64,000 nt of DNA from Anthonomus grandis grandis (Eukaryota > Arthropoda > Insecta > Coleoptera > Curculionidae). Positions 10,737 to 22,017 of the stretch are shown here, in pieces. The stretch's first letter is position 1. Every line of letters starts with the position of its first letter. The notes under the pieces were generated by a model. The model searched no databases. It was given only the letters and a program-made list of their open reading frames with translations, and was not told the origin of the DNA. The stretch is from positions 15,066,001 to 15,130,000 of the forward strand of contig NC_065551.1 in NCBI RefSeq assembly GCF_022605725.1, written 5' to 3'. The translations under genes were made by a program, and so were the position numbers.

Positions 10737-11480
10737 TATTGAGTATAGCTGAAAGCCATTTGTGTAGTACAGAATCAAAGACTATCTTGTAATTTACATA
10801 GGCTGCAAAGAGATTTCTCTTCTTGTTATGTACCTTATACTGTCGTTTGTAGACAGAATGAATTATGAGTTGTTCGTTTCAGCCCATATCAACTTTTCTA
10901 ATGGGACGCGATAATGTCAGCAACTCGCAGTGTTGATAAATGTGTCTAGTGAGATATGTTGTGATTATTTATAGAGTGTGGAAAGACATGTGATTTGTCT
11001 ATACTTTGATGAATCTTCGGTATTATTATGATCCTTTGGTATAAGAGATGTTGATCCCTGGGAGGAACCAAGGCATTTTCTGTGTCATTTGTTAACTTTT
11101 CGTATGTGTCGCAGTTTTTTTTAACTAGAAATTTTGGACGCCATCTGTTCTCCGGTTATGAAGTTCTTGAATAACTCTGGAGACTTTTTAGGCAGTGAAT
11201 GGTTTACATTCAATCTAGCTGTATCCTCGAGCAGTAAGCCTTTCTGCGTTCACTAAGCTAGCATTCTCGTTGTTAACTATTGGCATTGAGAGTTGACTTC
11301 CCCAAAACTCTTTAATTTACCCTTGGCTTGGGTGTGATTTGATCCCTTGTTTCAACTCTTCAGCATTTGATAGAAAGTCGTTACCGTCTGCTCGGAAAGC
11401 TTGTTTTCGTATTTTCGGGCTTTACTTGCTTCTAAGAAGTATCTTAGGCTCGTAGACTCAAACTAACAGGGAAGGAATTA
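10737..11480 (-). pseudogene. non-LTR reverse transcriptase, 5' half (minus strand)
   Basis: This is the upstream half of the RT that continues at 6640-7538. On the minus strand, going downward, the frames show YRQITCLSTLYKL (RT block 1), a GCKEQLIIDSV-like segment (here NEQLIIHSVYKRQYK), and LFAAYVNYKIVFDSVLHKW, the block containing the first catalytic Asp (changed here to VFDS). The frame runs straight into the TA at which the mariner is inserted. Several frameshifts and stops are present. Upstream of about 11480 I can no longer follow it. Confidence 0.72.
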
Positions 11481-12452
11481 GTTATGCATAGTCAAAATAA
11501 ATTGTAAGTTAATTTAAATTTTTTTGTAAGTTCAAAGTTAATTTAAAAATTTATGTAAGACAAAGAGGGATATGTTTTGGAAAATGTTTAGCCTATTTTT
11601 ATCAGAGACACTTTATAGCCATTTCAGGGCCGTATTTAATATTCGAGTTTTAGTGGAAGTGTTATTATTTGAAAATATAACTAAAAAGGTGAAATGTCCT
11701 TATGTCCTTGAATTTGTAACACCCTGTATATGTGCCTTTCTTAATAAATTCATATTTAATTATATAATTAATTTACTTACATAAGTATTTAATTAGTATT
11801 TCGAAAATATATTTAATAAATAAATTTTAGGAAAATATATATTGATTTAGATATTAAAATTTATTCGTTGAAGGGCTTCTTTACTTAAGACTTTCTTGTG
11901 CCAAAAAGGCCTCTTTCATTATCCTTAAAAATATATATATATGTATAGAAGCTGTTAATATCAAAAAAAATCCTTATTTATATATAAAAAAATAAAAAAT
12001 TGATTGTGAAGCAGACTAAATTCGTTCAATTTTCCATAAAAGGGGTTTTAATACCTGAGACATTGTATATGTTTCATATATGGGACGCAGCAAGACCCAC
12101 TAAACAGACATGAAAAATGTTAGTGGGTAAAAGTTATAGCTGCCCCAAAACCCGCCCTTTAATGCCTATGCACTACAAGCCTGGAATGATGAACTCTCCT
12201 TTCTGGTGAACAATCTTCTCCCCCCACCAAACTGCCTCTCCTCCAACCATTTTCATCTGGAACTAATGATAACTTCCTACCTGCCTCGTTGACTAATATC
12301 GACATTCTTCTATTAGAGTTTCGGGATATTACCCCACCTCCCAAGTTGTCATTGGTAGGAAAGGAGGCTGGAAAAGAGCATCTACGGCGTAACGTGTATG
12401 GCTTTATACCTAAAATTTTCTTCTATATACGTGTAGATATATAAAGCTTATA
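11481..12452. other. AT-rich spacer with a MITE end
   Basis: Mostly low-complexity AT. At 11710-11725 the sequence aacaccctgtata is the right-hand end of a TACAGGGTG-type MITE whose other end I cannot identify. 12160-12380 is locally C/T-rich and gives a 61-codon minus-strand frame with no recognisable homology; I do not call it a gene. Confidence 0.45.
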
Positions 12453-12575
12453 AAGTGACCACCTAAAGTTTCGCATAAATTCGATAAAAATTAGAGACAT
12501 GATTTTTTGAGAAAACGCTCGGACCCGTCGAATTTTATTTTAGGTTGCGCATTATTTCACATACATTTGTGTATA

Positions 12576-13395
12576 CAGGGTGGAACAAAAAAAAGATATG
12601 AACAAAAACAAAACTCGTAACACAAACTGACGGTTATTATTGCAAATGCATCATTTGCTCGCAAAACTGGTTTCTTCGATCAGGATCGTCCTCATTAATT
12701 GTATTAGTCTAATTTTATAAGGGTGGTATTGATTTGCTTTTAAGATGCGTCTTACTGATGTTCCGGCTATATTATTATCAATTGAAATTTGTGAAGTTGC
12801 ATTGTTTGGATTTTCTTCCACGGAAAGCAGAACGTTTAATTTTGTTTCATCAGAAATTTTTGGACGATCTTGGCAAATCCCTAACATGACCTGAAGTTAT
12901 GAATTTGTGCTCTATTCTACTAACTGTTGTTTCAGAAATCAGATGGTTTGGGTATTTGGCATTAAACAGTTCACTTACTTCTTTTTGCGTGCGCACTCGA
13001 TCCCCGTACCCTAGCATCATCAAAATTTCAATTCGTTGGGTTTCCGTTAAATTAGCCATAATTAATTCTGATAAAAACTATTCATTGAAACCAACTGACA
13101 GTGACATTCGAAAATGGAGATTCTTTACAAGTGCAACCATGGAAATAGAAATAATTGGCAGTGTTTATAACATTATTTTTATCTTCGATTTTACCTTAAT
13201 TTGTAAGTAGACGTACTTATTTGTTTTCTTGTTATTTAAATGTAAATATTTCGGAAACAGTTGAGTTTTGAGATAAGGTGTATTATACGAAACTTGCTTG
13301 GAATTTTGCTTATATTTCATAAATGCAATAAAAAATATAGCATTCCATTTAAAAAAATGACCGATGACGTCATATCTTTTTTTTGTTCCACCCTG
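12576..13395 (-). mobile_element. internally deleted mariner-like element
   Basis: Both ends read cagggtggaacaaaaaaaag in inverted orientation (about 25 bp identical) and are flanked by GTATAC, giving a TA target duplication. It retains only the N-terminal part of its transposase on the minus strand, so it is an intermediate between a full element and a MITE. Confidence 0.9.
12651..13059 (-). pseudogene. mariner-like transposase, N-terminal half only
   Basis: The ATG at 13059 starts MANLTETQRIEILMMLGYGD, the usual N-terminus of a family of insect mariner-like transposases, followed by a first helix-turn-helix (EVSELFNAKYP) and, after a frameshift near 12880, the second (NNATSQISIDNNIAGTSVRR) and HPYKIRLIQ. 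The frame then shifts again and ends; the whole DDE catalytic domain is absent. It could at most bind DNA. Confidence 0.85.
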
Positions 13396-13531
13396 TATAC
13401 AAAAATTTATGTGAATATAATAATAATTAATAAAATAAAAATCGACGGGTCCTAGCGTTTTTTCAAAAAATCATGTCTCTAATTTTTATCGAATTTATGC
13501 GGAACTTTAGGCGGTCACTGTATATTTATAT

Positions 13532-13880
13532 CCAGGGTGTCAATTTGAAAACTTCCCACCTTTACCACTTCCATATCTTTCTTGCAGTTAAAAATATGAA
13601 AAATCGGAAATACACATTAAATTAAATTTTTCAGCCTTCTTGTTTCAATCTCCTAGGAGGAGTAGATGTCATCCTTATAATCCTAAATGAGAATGGGTTC
13701 GGGTGGCACATGGTTTTAAAGGGTGTCTAATCCTTTTTTCAGTGGTGTCATATTTTGTGGCTTTTTGTCTAGAGATTTTCGAATATCGTGCTTTAAACTA
13801 GCAGAAATAATAAACTTGCCTGCATTGAGATTTTGGTTTTAAGGTCAGTGTTTGTACAAAAACTAGTACATTGAGGCTCT
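13532..13880 (+). repeat. fragment of a dispersed repeat shared with 21264-21545
   Basis: It starts with ccagggtgtcaatttgaaaa, a MITE-like end. The segment 13605-13875 matches the reverse complement of 21264-21530; shared strings include tgcattgagatttt and ttgtttcaa followed by ctcct. No coding capacity. Confidence 0.7.
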
Positions 13881-13980
13881 TTGTATTACAAATGCTTAGA
13901 AGAATAAGCTCCACTCTAAAAATCGTTGAATAGCAGGAGGAAAATCTAGTTTAAAGAATTGAGTTTCTATGCAGGGTACT

Positions 13981-14071
13981 ACTATAATAGTATACTACTA
14001 TACTACTATACTACTATAACATTTATAAGGTTTTTATAGTAGTATACACTAAGTATACTACTATAAAAACC
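13981..14071. repeat. TACTATAC-type simple repeat ending in a 19-bp perfect hairpin
   Basis: 13981-14018 is an irregular run of actatact units. 14029-14047 and 14053-14071 are exact reverse complements (ggtttttatagtagtatac) around a 5-nt loop. Confidence 0.85.
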
Positions 14072-14956
14072 GCCAAACTTTAAAAGAGGTGATTATACAA
14101 GTCATTTGTAACAAAAAAGTCGTATAACATTTTTTCGAAAAGTTGTTAGTTCTTCTGGTATTTAAATTTTTTTTAATTTTATCAAATTTCTTTGTTTTTT
14201 TTTTCATATAAACAAGAATATTTCCGTTGTTCTTACCACCACATAAAATTTAGATATACCATCTGAAAGAGAATTAAATTTTCTATAAGGCGGGTATATT
14301 TAGATTTTTGAGTAATTTTTCATACCGGGAGTTATCTTATCAGAAGTTAAATGTAACATTTGGGAAATGTGCAAAATTAGTGGTATCTTCTTCGTTGTCG
14401 TTTTTCTAAAATTTGGTAAATAGGGACATGCTTTTTTTTCAGCAAAAACTACTGCATTTAATATGCTTTCCAATGATATACTTACTTTTATGATAGCTAT
14501 TGGTTTTCACAGCAATATCATGGACAAAAGAACAAAACCACAAAAATTGAAAATTTTCAAATTTTATATTTCTTGATCTTTTGAGCACCAATGCGGTTAG
14601 TACTTGTAGATCTATCTTCCCTAACACAACAACTCCACAAATTTCCATTAGAGAAGCCGTAAACAAATAAAATATTATCGCGATATTTTATTTGTTTTTT
14701 TATTTGTTTAAAGCATGTTTCTTAAAGAAAACATGCTTTTTTTCTTTAAGAAAAAAAGCATGTTTTCCTTCTTTTGTAAATGGCAATGAATCCGCAAAAG
14801 AAGGAAATTTACAAACCATGTATTACTTGATTTTAAAACAAAAGCATAGATATTTACAATTTGACAAGAACTGTCATTAAGTTTTCACTTCAACTTAAAG
14901 TAGTTTGATTAATAATTATTAAAGATATATAATTAAAGATAAGTAATTTGATTTAA

Positions 14957-16566
14957 GGTCGGGGCACACATATCCGTACCGAGACCGCACCGTGCCCGCA
15001 GCGTAGCTCGGCCGTGTCTCGGTGCGTTATCTCCCAAAACACACATCTCCGACACACGGCCGCATCCCGCATCGCATTGGACGGTCATGACGCACTTTAA
15101 AGTATTCAGTTTGGATCGAAACTTAATTGGGTTGGTACATTAAATTTATTTCAAAGAAAAATGTTCTCGAAATTTGGTAATGATCAACAAATACAGCATT
15201 CGCAATACGAGAACAACTAAGAGATTTCTTTAGTTCTGTAGAGGGCAGCGTAGATTGGCAGGAAAATACAGCCCTGACAATTTAAATAATTTAATTAATG
15301 GGTCATATTTGCCATTTTTTTTAGATGTTGCATCTTTTTCGCTAAAATGTAGTAAATAAAATCTAAATCGTATCAAATTCATGTTTTTTTACTAGTTATT
15401 TGGTTTCTTCGCCGTAAAAAAATAATTTCTAAGACGAAAATCCCAAACAACTAAAGTATAATCTAGTGGTAAAAATATTAGTAATTAACCTTTTCTTATG
15501 TAAATTTAAAAACTAAATAAAAACCTAGTATATTAAGTAATTGGAATTTGCGTATACAACTATCGTTATGAGTTATTTAAGTAAAAATCAAATTAAAATT
15601 TTTGAATAAAAACTTTAACTTGAAGAAGTTTTATTTTGAAAAATTAATTAATATTTTTTTATGCATATAGAAGTACCAACCTTAGTTAATTTTAGTACTA
15701 AATAGTACTATATTTCATTGTCTCCGGAATTACGTATATGTTCCAAATTTCACCAAAATCGGACAACTAGAAGTTGGTCAAATTTGAGTTTCAAGATTTG
15801 CACCGAACATACATAGTTAGTTACATATGTACATACATACATACATTGCAAGTTAAATAAAAGCTTTTCAAAAAGCTGCATGTCTCCTATCCTAAAATAT
15901 GAATTAGAACATTTTCTAGGTCATTTTTTACACCTGATCTTACACACCACTTCAAATATCAACCTCAATCTTCGTTTGGTTTTTGTAAAATGGGCTGTAA
16001 TGCATTTTAGAAAAAAGAATCAATTTCACGGTGTATAAAATAATTACAACTGGAACAAACTATAATAGCCGCTTACTAAAACAAATTCGCTCATCTAGAC
16101 AACCGGATGTTGCCAAAATCTACCTAATATACTACAAATTATTTAACAATTTTTCGAATTAAATTTATTAAAAATATGTTTTATAAATTTGGACCCACTT
16201 TTTTTGTTCAATTCCAAAGAAATTTTCTTCCACACTCTGTCTTTATAATCTGTATTCCTATATTTTTCATTTTTTTAATCATACAGTGATAGAAACTTCC
16301 TTACTTCCTCTATTAACCTTTCAATTTCCATTTTAAATAGCTAAATTTTATTGCTCGTTCGAGACCGTACAACGCACCGTCACCGTTGAAAATTAAACAA
16401 AACTATTCTAGCTCGTTGCGGACTCAGTGCGGAGTCGGCGCACGGGCACGGTGCGGTCATGTTAAGACTACTTCATATGATTACGAACGACAATTCACAA
16501 CCGAGACACGGCCGTGCTACGGTGCGTGCTCGGTGCGGACTCGTTGCGGGCATGTGTATCCGAACC
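14957..16566. mobile_element. non-autonomous Harbinger-like element with CpG-rich TIRs
   Basis: The ends are GC- and CpG-rich inverted repeats about 65 bp long: ggtcggggcacacat at the left and the complement of ggttcggatacacatg at the right, both running into acggccgtgtctcgg. TAA lies outside each end (one extra base at the right), matching the 3-bp TWA duplication of PIF/Harbinger. The interior is AT-rich and has no transposase. It sits 22 bases before the ATG of the host mariner's transposase. A hAT assignment is less likely because no 8-bp duplication is visible. Confidence 0.7.
15720..15865 (+). repeat. RTE-like LINE 3' tail or SINE remnant ending in (TACA)n
   Basis: The string ccaaatttcaccaaaatcgg followed by ggtcaaatttgag and then a (tacatacata) run at 15829-15853 is the usual 3' end of insect RTE-type LINEs and the SINEs they mobilise. 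No coding sequence is attached. Confidence 0.5.
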
Positions 16567-16588
16567 ATAAAACGTGCTTAAAAAAATA

Positions 16589-17606
16589 ATGCCTAGTTTC
16601 ACAAACATTGAATATCGGGACATCTTATTTATTTACAATGTCGCAAATGGAAACTCGCGGGAGGCAGCAAGGGAGTATGCGCTTCGTTTACCTAATAGAG
16701 GGCAACCCCATAGAAGTACATTTGCAAAAGCGTTCAGACGCTGTGGGGAAACTGATTCCTTTCTTCGAAGTTTGCGGATTAGAGAAGATGGTTAAAATGG
16801 ACGCTGGAAACAAGAACCTGCTTTTATGAAAGCTGTTACAGAAGTTAGATCTAGAAGTACTCGCCGCATTGGTGCTGCTTTTAAGGATTCACCATTCCAC
16901 TGTTCATTCAGTTCACTTGTTCATTCAATTCACTTGTAACTTCATAGAGTTCTTAAAAAAAATAATTTGCATCCGTTTCATTTGAAAAAATCCAGGATTT
17001 ATTGCCAGTGGATGGTGAGGTGAGGCTTCAATTCTGTAGGTGGTACTTGAATAAGTTGCAAGAGTGGGGAACAGATCAAATATTTTGGACAGATGAAGCA
17101 ACATTTACAAGAGCCGGAATAATGAATTTAAGAAGTAACCATATATGGCATACAGAAAACCCTCATGCGACTGTTGTTTCCCATTTTCAGCATGAGATAA
17201 GGGTCAACGTATGGATAGGATTAATGAGAGGTCGCCTTTTCGGGCCTGTAATACTTCCTGATCGACTCAATTCCAATGAGTTTTCTAATTTATGAAATAA
17301 TGACCTTGTTGACTTTCTGGAAGAAATCCCCTTAGCCGCTAGACAGGAACTTTGGTTTCAAATGGACGAATGTCCGGTAAGATGGCCGCCCAGAAGCCCT
17401 GACCTTATACGCACTTGACTTTTATGTCTAGGGCACATTAAAATCTAATGTTTATAGTATTAACATTAATACTATAATTTGAAAAGTGTGGGTTGCAACG
17501 AAATGCGACAAAACGCGTTGAACTTGAACGGGTTGTTGATAGTGTCAGAAGAAGATGCATCAAATGTATTGAACAAGAGGGAAGACATTTTGAACAATTG
17601 TTATAA
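16589..17606 (+). pseudogene. mariner-like transposase pseudogene
   Basis: The ATG at 16589 starts MPSFTNIEYRDILFIYNVAN, then a helix-turn-helix segment up to 16795. A frameshift leads through RRIGAAFKDSP and LKKNNLHPFHLKK to 17002-17295, which carries FCRWYLNKLQEWGTDQIFWT and DEATFTRAGIMN (first catalytic Asp) and VNVWIGLMRGRLFGPVILP. A stop follows at 17293. The next segment has LAARQELWFQMDECP, where the second Asp block runs directly into RWPPRSPDL because about 30 residues are deleted. The C-terminus (about 17510-17606) ends with EGRHFEQLL in another frame. It is clearly inactive. Confidence 0.87.
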
Positions 17607-18196
17607 TTTTAGGTTTGTTTAATGAAATTCCGATTTTTTAATTTTGATCAATCAATAAAATTTGAAAAATTTCAATTTTTGTGGTTTTCTTTCTTTTGCC
17701 CATGATATTGCTGTGAAAACAAATAGCTATTACAAAAGGAAGTTTGTCATTGGAAACCCTATTAAATGCAGTAGTTTTTGCTGGAAAAAAACATCCCTAT
17801 TTACCAAATTTTAGAAAAACGACAACGAAGAAGATACCATTAATTTTGCACAATTTCCAAATGTTACATTTAACTTCTGATAACACCCGACATAAAAAAT
17901 TACTCAAAAACTTAAATATACCCATCTAATAGCAACTTTAATTCTCTTTCAGATGGTATATCTAAATTTTATGTGGTGGTGAGAATAACGGAGATATTCT
18001 TGTTTATATAAAAAAAAACAAAGAAATTTGATAAAGGTTTTAAAGCATCTGTACGACTGTTTCATCGTATAGAGCTAAGAGGTTTCAAAATCAAACTAGG
18101 TAGGTGGCATGATTATATTGCCTAAGGATTCAGGTCAAGGACCAGGATCAAGGAGCAAAAATTGCGCACATATTAAAATTTAATGAATATTTCTAG

Positions 18197-18329
18197 TCTC
18201 CCGATTTAACCTGCCTTGATTTGTATCTCTGGAGAAGAATTAAGGATATAGCCTTTGCATCAAGGCCAACTTCCCGCGAGGAAATGGAGACTGCTGTTCT
18301 TTCTACTCATTTTAACACCTGGGTCGCAT
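18197..18329 (+). pseudogene. mariner transposase C-terminal fragment
   Basis: The frame from 18197 reads SPDLTCLDLYLWRRIKDIAF and ASRPTSREEMETAV, the last catalytic block (SPDLTPLDFFLWG in relatives) and its tail. It is a short piece with no matching upstream domain and belongs to a different mariner lineage from its neighbours. Confidence 0.75.
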
Positions 18330-18345
18330 GAGAATAAATTTGATC

Positions 18346-18810
18346 CAATTAAAAAACATTGCAACCTATGTACTTATAGTTATATCGATTTTCAATAAAG
18401 TCAGTCAAATATCGCTTAAACCCAGAAAAACCCTTATCAATTGTATCATAATGACAATTAAACTCGTTTCCCAGCATATGAAACCTATTAATAGGAAAAT
18501 ATTTACCATAATTCGTATGGTGTTGTTTAATTAAAAATAGTGGCATCTCTCTAAGATATCTGGTATTGCATTTAAAATTTACAAGTCTTAATAATTCAGG
18601 ACAATTAATACTACCATTAAGAAGTTTATAGAAAAAAGGTAAATCATATCTGGTCCTATAATTCTCAAGTGAAATTAAATTTAGCCTCTACCTAACGTCC
18701 GTTATAGATAAATTTGGCAAATTTAGCCTCCAAATATAGGTTCTGAGAAACCTATTTTGAACTCTTTCAAAGCTATTTGAATGTGGTTTAAATATTAGGG
18801 GGACCATACT
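18346..18810 (-). pseudogene. LINE ORF2 C-terminus (minus strand)
   Basis: On the minus strand this is the region after the RT domain in CR1/Jockey-like LINEs: FERVQNRFLRTYIWRLN, then FFYKLLNGSINCPELLRLVN and NYGKYFPINRFHMLGNEFN, ending at a stop near 18349. Several frameshifts break it. It faces a second copy of the same domain on the plus strand at 18990-19355. Confidence 0.75.
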
Positions 18811-18989
18811 ACAGAAGAGAAAGATAAAATACTGCGAACAAGAGTAAAAAATAGAGGACCCCAAATAGAAATATAGGAACTAATATTACATTGTATTTAT
18901 ATACAATTGTAAAGACCTCACGGTTAAAACTTGCAAAAGTTTGTACATATCACTTGTTGTCTGTCAATCATTTGGACTTGTTGGACTGC

Positions 18990-19355
18990 CAATCATTTGT
19001 TGGAGAATGGATCAATGATTTGGTCTCCTCTTTACATGAGTAATTGTATGGCACTGGAGAGAGTTGAAAATAAATTTTTACGATTCTGCTTTTATAAACT
19101 TCACATTCCAGTTCGTAATGACCATTGTTATGATGAAGCAAGAACTGGCTGAATATGCGAAGTTTACTTATGAGACGCACTGAGAACGATTTAGTGTTTA
19201 TTTATAAACTTTTGAATGGCCTTATGATTCGTCCCGAACTACTTAATAAAATTTCATTTAATATTCCACACCGTAATCTGAGGGTAAATCTAATAAAACT
19301 ATGCCATGCACTCGCCTGTCGAAAGAACCCCAAAGCTAGTAAACTCTACTGGAAT
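18990..19355 (+). pseudogene. LINE ORF2 C-terminus (plus strand)
   Basis: The plus strand shows WSPLYMSNCMALERVENKFL, FCFYKLHIPVRND and, after a frameshift, NDLVFIYKLLNGLMIRPELL and NIPHRNLR. This is the same CR1/Jockey-type C-terminal domain as at 18346-18810 but in the opposite orientation and from a distinct copy. Confidence 0.75.
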
Positions 19356-19379
19356 TGAAGTTTTGGGAATTTCCTTATT

Positions 19380-20343
19380 GCATTTTAGGAGTCTTATTAG
19401 AAATTTGTAGGATTTTGTTTTTTGAAATAATTTTGATGAATAATAATTTGAAGTACATTTGATCATTGTCATTGATAATAACATATTTTGTTTTTTCTTA
19501 GCTAATTAGTAATTTTGCATTGTCAATTAATTAGACTTTGAGAGATTATTATTACTACTTGTAAAATAGTTTAATTATCATTTTTATTAGGATTAAGTCT
19601 GATAATTATTTTTAATTAATAATTAGTGCTTAGGTAGTCTAGCTTTTATTTCTTTTTCAGAAATATATATATTTTTTGTAATGGGGTTGATCCCGTGTAT
19701 TGATTAATTAAATAAATATATTAAAGTGACTTAATAAGTTAGAGGATGCGTTTGATCCTTTTGGAGCAACATGAATGTTATGATGATATACATTTTTTTA
19801 TGATTTATATGATGAGTTGATGGAGACTACGCGTATTGATTCGTTTTCAACCGGTGCAGTGCACAGGCACCTGCACAGAGGCGTCGCAGAGTGATTGGCG
19901 GCAGTTAAAATTAAAAAGAATTAAGAAGTGGGGCTTCCCTATGTATATTTTCTAAAAATAAAGCATTTCACGTAAAGTTACCAGAATCCCAAGGGGCTAC
20001 GCGACTGCGTTGAAGTAGAGCCAGTCCTTTTCATGCCTGTTCTGCTACTGTCCACAAGAAGTGGATGAGCTGTGCAGCAAATTATCTCAAAACCTCATAT
20101 TGAGCTCCTTCATCACTCGTAGATTTTTTTTTAAATCTCACCGAACGAGTTTCGGAGAACTTAAAACTATACTAAATCCATCTGTGTTCACGATTGCGAT
20201 TTCTTTAATTAGAATCCAATGGCGGTTTTCATGCTCACATTCCAACCTCTCTATAAATGAAAATAATTTCAATTCTTTTTTGAAGGGCTTCTCACACTTT
20301 ATGCACTTAATAAAAGTTATCCAAATGGTGATATGATTATCTA
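19380..20343. other. AT-rich spacer without recognised features
   Basis: No coding segment I can support. 19850-20060 is less AT-rich (ggtgcagtgcacaggcacct) but gives no recognisable protein or RNA. Confidence 0.45.
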
Positions 20344-21263
20344 TACCGGATGTTACAAAATTCAGTGCAAATATTTTAAGATCGTATTGTTGGAGTCAAA
20401 ATAAGACTTCTTTTCCCTATAAACATGTGTCCTAAAATGCTCCTTCTCAGAGCTATAGCTGGCGCAAATTGCTTGAAGAAAAACGATTATTTAGAACACT
20501 TAGTATAGTATATACGTAAAATATTGTGAAAATTTGCAAGTCGGCTTTTTTTGGTTTTTTTTAGTGCTTTTGATATTTTCTGTCTCAAAAATGGTGTAAA
20601 CCCAGATTCAGGGGGATTTACTCCTATGATATATAGCCCATACCTTAGGTTTCTGAGAAGAATTTTGAAAATCTAGAACACCATCTAGTTTTTCTAGTAG
20701 AAAAAATCAAAAAGTATTGTTTAGCGCGTTTTTCGATAAAATTAATTTGTTTTGACAAAAATTAAAGCAGTCACGGCCCACTTCGTATTTTCTTATTTGA
20801 TAGTTTAATCGGGCTTAATAATGCTCCTCTTTCGCTTACCAGTGATTTTTTCAAAAACGGCCTAATTGTATCGAAAAAATGCAAGAAACCAAAATTCAAT
20901 CGAAATTTTTCATGGTTAACTAGACGGTGTTGCTACATTTTCAATTTTCTTATCGGAAACAAAAGATAGGGGCCATCATAAGGGTAAACCCTTCTGAATC
21001 CTCTACTAAAATTGTATTTATATTATTTTTGGGACGGAAAATGAAAAGAGCACACAAAAAACTGGGACTTTCAAAATTTCAGGAGATTTGACGCATAACT
21101 GTAGTCACAGTTGTAAATAATCGATTTTCATCAATCAATTTGCGCGGGCTGTAGCTCCGAGGAAAAGCATTTTAGAACCCATGTTTATAGGAAAAAAAAG
21201 TCTTATTTTGACTCCAATAATACGCTCTGAAAATATGTGCACCGAATTTTATAACACCCTGTA
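20344..21263. repeat. 0.9-kb foldback MITE
   Basis: Arms of about 400 bp (20344-20750 and about 20870-21263) are imperfect reverse complements. The right end reads ataacaccctgta and the left end carries the decayed partner taccggatgttacaaaattc. Shared arm strings include tattttgactccaa/ttggagtcaaaata and cctataaacatg. No coding capacity. Confidence 0.85.
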
Positions 21264-21545
21264 CTATGACCTATCACAATAGTTTTTGTGTAAACACTAA
21301 CCGAAAACTAAAATCTCAATGCAAACAAGTTTAATTATTCCTGCAACTTTGAAACGCGATTATTCGAAAACCTCTAGGCAAAAAGCAACAAGGTAGGATA
21401 CCACTAAAAAGAATTGAACACTCTTTAAAACGATATGCCACTTCGATCCTATTCCCGTTTAATATACTGAAGGCGAAACCTACCCCTCTTAGGAGGTTGA
21501 AACAAGCAGATTTAAGATTCATTTAAGGTCCCCCTTGCAATTAAA
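21264..21545 (-). repeat. fragment of the dispersed repeat seen at 13532-13880
   Basis: The reverse complement of this segment matches 13605-13875. It directly abuts the TACAGGGTG end of the foldback at 20344-21263. Confidence 0.68.
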
Positions 21546-21727
21546 ATAAACATGTTCTTCTGATTTTTGATACTTTTAACTGATAGCAAAATATATATAT
21601 AAATTACGAGGGGCAAGTTGTCAGATTAACATCCGATATTTTCCGACAAATATATTCATTACTACACACAGACATACGAACAAACAGGCAAGAATCACCC
21701 ACTAACCGCGTCCAAACTACCTTATTA

Positions 21728-22017
21728 TTAGTCAAGTCGCAGTTGTGGGCGGGAGGAATTCCGCCTACCCTGCTGGGAGGAACCGTGACTTCCTGGTTCC
21801 TCCGGGTGTTGCTCTAAAACGCTTTCTCTTCGTATTAGCTCCTTACGGTGGTGCTTTAGTACTGTTAGATCGGCGAGGGAACATTTCCTGCTAAGGTTTC
21901 CCTTGTTGCCCTTTTTGTCATCGGTGCGGGGGACGATTTTGGCGCGGTAGAACTCCAAAAGGGCGGCGCCTAATGAGGTAAGGAGCAGGGCGGCGATTAT
22001 GAAGTTTACTATTGTGT
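21728..22017 (-). CDS. exon 3 of the two-TM protein gene (TM2 and cytosolic tail)
   Basis: This terminal coding exon is GC-richer than anything around it. It supplies the second membrane segment, EFYRAKIVPRTDDKKGNKGN and a charged tail, and ends with TAA at 21728-21730. Tandem TAATAA follows the stop. It lies 7.4 kb downstream of exon 2. Confidence 0.8.

Larger units (their letters stand above)
12453..13520. repeat. MITE with 80-bp arms, split by a mariner remnant
   Basis: The left arm (12453-12575) and right arm (13396-13520) are reverse complements; both contain aaattcgataaaaattagag and a stretch ending cctaaag next to agtgacc. TA flanks both ends. Its palindromic centre, rich in TA, was the target of the mariner remnant at 12576-13395. 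Confidence 0.88.
14130..18060 (+). mobile_element. mariner-like element with TIRs of about 450 bp
   Basis: 14150-14600 and about 17650-18035 are reverse complements for several hundred bases; shared strings include ccacataaaatttagatata and cttcttcgttgtcgtttttc. The outer boundaries are fuzzy because of decay. Inside lie a transposase pseudogene (16589-17606) and a Harbinger-like insertion (14957-16566) that accounts for most of the 5' half. Confidence 0.82.

Noticed and set aside
12159..12344. 61-codon minus-strand frame in a C/T-rich patch
   Set aside because: Not conserved-looking, no supporting signals, bounded by repeats.
15829..15853. CRISPR-like or telomere-like short repeat (tacata)n
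   Set aside because: It is a simple microsatellite typical of an RTE or SINE 3' end in a eukaryotic genome.
16386..16589. 67-codon plus-strand frame rich in Arg and Cys
   Set aside because: It is a translation of the CpG-rich Harbinger-like TIR, not a gene.
20061..20336. 91-codon plus-strand frame before the foldback
   Set aside because: Phe/Ser-rich low-information translation with no recognisable domain; likely chance.
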